From positions 1 through 9,291 of the forward strand of contig URKL01000059.1 of NCBI GenBank assembly GCA_900548485.1: 9,291 bases of DNA. The letters are read 5' to 3'. The position numbers and the translations under genes are program-made. The notes beneath the pieces are model-generated. The model was not told the origin of the DNA. It did no database searches and saw only the letters and a program-made list of their open reading frames with translations. The stretch comes from an uncultured Succinatimonas sp. (GTDB lineage: Bacteria; Pseudomonadota; Gammaproteobacteria; Enterobacterales; Succinivibrionaceae). Shown one piece after another: positions 7,207 through 9,291 of this stretch. Within the stretch, counting starts at the first letter, position 1. The number at the start of each line of letters is the position of its first letter.

Positions 7207-7240
7207 AAAAAAAACAGGAGAGTTAAACTCTCCTGTTTTT
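7207..7240 (-). terminator. Strong intrinsic terminator of the GH13 gene
   Basis: A 14-bp stem (7210-7223 with 7227-7240), loop TAA, followed on the minus strand by eight U residues (A-run at 7207-7214). It starts 4 nt past the GH13 stop codon. On the opposite strand the run of T at 7236-7240 is shorter. It lies between the GH13 gene and the DUF2786 gene on the same strand. Confidence 0.93.
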
Positions 7241-7244
7241 AATT

Positions 7245-9287
7245 TTAGCTCTTAGATTGTAAATCTTTGGAATTATTTACAATTACGGCGGTACGCGCAG
7301 GGATAGTAATGCTCTTACTTGAGGTTAGCTCTTTTAAGAATTTCTTTTCAAATTCTTCACTAGTACGAGTAGCACCATAGCATTGTACGGATAATTTCTC
7401 GCGGGAGAGCATCTCATAGAGGGCTTCTAAACCTTCACCATGATCTACACGTCTGACATTGCGTCCTGAAAGCGGGATCAAGAGCGTCTCGCCACTATCG
7501 GCAGTATCGTCATCGTGACAATCCTCTGGCATATACATAGCAGCTAAAAGCGGGAAGAGCATGGAGCCTTGTTCGATTTTGACTTGAGTTCTTGAAACAT
7601 TAACAAAAACAATAGAGAAACGATTGTCATAAACACGGATAAAGGCAAAATGAGCGCCACCGGCATTGATAAAGAGCATTGAGCCACGAGATAGAGCCGG
7701 ATTTTCTCTACGAGTTGCAGCAAGTGTGGTAATACAGGCCTGCACATCAGCACTATTAGGGCTGGCATGATGATTTTGTAGAGCTTTAAAAGGAATCAAT
7801 GAGCGCGGACCAATCTCATAGTTTTCAATGACATCGCCTAACTCATCACCCTGATAGATACAAGGGATACCACGCCAGGTAAATAAGGTAGCAAGGGCAA
7901 CTAAATAGAGGTATTTATCACCACCGATAATAGAATAAAAGCGCGGTAAGCGATCGTTATCTAATTGATTGACCATGCACAACTTCACCTGTTGTGAGAC
8001 GCCTACAGAATATTCTTCGCAGGTACGCTTTAAATCCTCACCTGTATATGGTGTCGGTTCACCAATTAAGTTGACACCGCCGAAGAAAGCGCGAATAGGG
8101 CCTATGAAGCCTGTATAGTTGATACTGCCATCAACATTGCCAGGGTTACAGATAGCATAACGAGCATCTGAGGAGAAATAACCGAGCATGAAGGCATCAA
8201 TATGCGTCCGACGTACAACTTCGCACATTTGTTGCAAGCGCTTGAGGTTATTTCTAGCATTGCCATTATCACCAACCTGAGAGGCATCATCGATAACCCA
8301 ACCATCAATACCATATGGAGGGCGAGTCCATTTACGAATAACGCTGTTCTCACCATCAAACATAGCATGACAGGTAGCATAGTTGGAGTAATCTAATTTT
8401 GGATAATTGGCCTTGCCGTCAGAGCAATAAGGCTCACCTTCAGAGGTAAATGTATAGAATTCGCGGAAAGGCGAATCCTTATGATGTAAAGCTCCCTTAC
8501 CAGTACGCTCCTGACGGTCAAACCAGGGGTGAGTATCGGCGGTATGATTGAAAGTACCGTGTAAGATAATCTTAATATCATAACCTAAGGATAAGGTTCT
8601 TAAGCGTTTTAAGGCACCATTACCACCAAAGTGAGGATCGACCATATCATAATCTTCAGTATCGTATTTATGTACAGAATTAGATTTGAAGATCGGTGTT
8701 AAATAGATACCATCACAACCTAAACGTCTTAAATAAGGTAGCATATCGCCAATGCCATCTAAATCACCACCACAATGGACCTCATCAAGATCTATATACT
8801 CAAATAATTTAGGTTTTACCGGAGCATCAGCATCCACACGAGTACCGTCAACATTAAAGTTTCCGCGTGAGGAGGCAAATTTATCAGGGAAAATCTCATA
8901 TAAGATGAGATCTAAGGCCCATGTAGGATGGGTATTGAATAATTCAAAAGCAAAGCAGTGTTGTAAGAGAGGACGTTCACGCGACATGCCTAAGGAGCTG
9001 TACCAAACCACATCAATAATCTGCTTTTGATCATCTAAGAGAGCAATTTTAAAGGCATAGCGCTGTAGATTAGCACCACTATCAATATTGATAGGGGTGA
9101 CAAAGCGATGAATACCTGAGCTTGTGCCAGTGTAATCCATTGGAGTTCGCACAATTTCATGTTGCGGGAAGGTAGTTAAGTGAATACGCAGTCTTTCATG
9201 ATTAGCACCGCGCACGAAGAGCACGGCACTATTATGTGGCGGAACTGATTTTGGCGGAGGTTTACTGAAAGACAATGTCGTTATCAA
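7245..9287 (-). CDS. GH13 MalZ-like protein, apparently lacking catalytic residues
   Basis: Homologue of maltodextrin glucosidase MalZ (E. coli 604 aa), which trims glucose from maltodextrins in the cytoplasm. Order: N-terminal beta domain (about 1-120), TIM barrel (about 122-500), C-terminal beta domain (about 530-680), the last with extra sequence near 610-655. Shared segments include YEIFPDKFA (130-138), GGDLDGI (173-179), SVHKYDTEDY (204-213) and WRGIPCIYQGDE (471-482). The GH13 active-site regions are altered: region I Asp is His243, region II Arg is Val331, region III Glu is Tyr370, and region IV His-Asp is Asp445-Arg446; the nucleophile Asp333 and His248 remain. The frame is open throughout. 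Activity is therefore doubtful; a binding or regulatory role is conjecture. The listed start is TTG at 9285-9287, matching E. coli Met1 in position, but the frame stays open to the window edge, so the true start may lie outside. Confidence 0.85.
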   Translation of the reverse strand: MITTLSFSKPPPKSVPPHNSAVLFVRGANHERLRIHLTTFPQHEIVRTPMDYTGTSSGIHRFVTPINIDSGANLQRYAFKIALLDDQKQIIDVVWYSSLGMSRERPLLQHCFAFELFNTHPTWALDLILYEIFPDKFASSRGNFNVDGTRVDADAPVKPKLFEYIDLDEVHCGGDLDGIGDMLPYLRRLGCDGIYLTPIFKSNSVHKYDTEDYDMVDPHFGGNGALKRLRTLSLGYDIKIILHGTFNHTADTHPWFDRQERTGKGALHHKDSPFREFYTFTSEGEPYCSDGKANYPKLDYSNYATCHAMFDGENSVIRKWTRPPYGIDGWVIDDASQVGDNGNARNNLKRLQQMCEVVRRTHIDAFMLGYFSSDARYAICNPGNVDGSINYTGFIGPIRAFFGGVNLIGEPTPYTGEDLKRTCEEYSVGVSQQVKLCMVNQLDNDRLPRFYSIIGGDKYLYLVALATLFTWRGIPCIYQGDELGDVIENYEIGPRSLIPFKALQNHHASPNSADVQACITTLAATRRENPALSRGSMLFINAGGAHFAFIRVYDNRFSIVFVNVSRTQVKIEQGSMLFPLLAAMYMPEDCHDDDTADSGETLLIPLSGRNVRRVDHGEGLEALYEMLSREKLSVQCYGATRTSEEFEKKFLKELTSSKSITIPARTAVIVNNSKDLQSKS

Positions 9288-9291
9288 TTTA

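Noticed and set aside
7544..8581. Several short ORFs on both strands within the GH13 gene (7544-7768, 8102-8380, 8202-8396, 8393-8581)
   Set aside because: All are alternative frames of the open GH13 frame, which shows clear family motifs through the same stretches.
8752..9030. Plus-strand ORF of 92 codons antisense to the GH13 gene
   Set aside because: No ribosome-binding site or recognisable sequence; shadow of the real gene.
7245..9287. The GH13 gene as a frameshifted or truncated pseudogene
   Set aside because: The frame is open over its entire length and exceeds the E. coli protein in size; only the catalytic residues deviate, so it is kept as a CDS.
1..9291. CRISPR array, insertion sequence, tRNA, rRNA, riboswitch or prophage remnant
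   Set aside because: No spaced direct repeats, terminal inverted repeats with transposase, tRNA-like cloverleaf or phage genes were seen; intergenic gaps are all under 200 bp.

Overview
This AT-rich window comes from the chromosome of a gammaproteobacterium. The type II (NADH-regulated) citrate synthase, PurU, PdxH and AckA all resemble the enteric proteins closely. The low GC, TTA-rich leucine usage, acetate kinase and glucan-metabolism gene would suit a gut anaerobe such as a member of the Succinivibrionaceae. That placement is an inference from memory of protein similarity, not a database result.

Layout, left to right: gltA (citrate synthase, minus) and purU (formyltetrahydrofolate deformylase, plus) diverge from an intergenic region of about 180 bp. 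purU and pdxH (pyridoxamine-phosphate oxidase, minus) converge on one bidirectional hairpin terminator. pdxH and ackA (acetate kinase, plus) diverge from a second promoter region. ackA is followed by two hairpins, the second an intrinsic terminator, and then by an MsbA-like fused ABC exporter on the plus strand. That exporter converges, over another bidirectional terminator, on a DUF2786-family gene of unknown function (minus). Upstream of that gene, also on the minus strand, a strong terminator follows a 680-codon GH13 maltodextrin-glucosidase-like gene whose 5' end lies at the right edge of the window.

Nearly every gene looks like its own transcription unit. The set is mostly housekeeping: entry into the TCA cycle (GltA), acetate/ATP fermentation (AckA), one-carbon and purine balance (PurU), PLP supply (PdxH) and envelope export (ABC protein). 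No mobile element, CRISPR array, tRNA or rRNA was seen, and no stretch over 300 bases lacks a gene.

The most unusual item is the MalZ-like protein. The GH13 fold and family motifs are easy to follow and the frame is fully open, yet five of the seven residues invariant in GH13 enzymes are replaced, including the general acid/base Glu (Tyr here). It looks like a conserved-length pseudoenzyme rather than a working glucosidase. A second oddity is that two genes (the ABC exporter and the DUF2786 gene) each begin exactly 15 nt after the U-tract of the preceding gene's terminator and lack a strong Shine-Dalgarno sequence.
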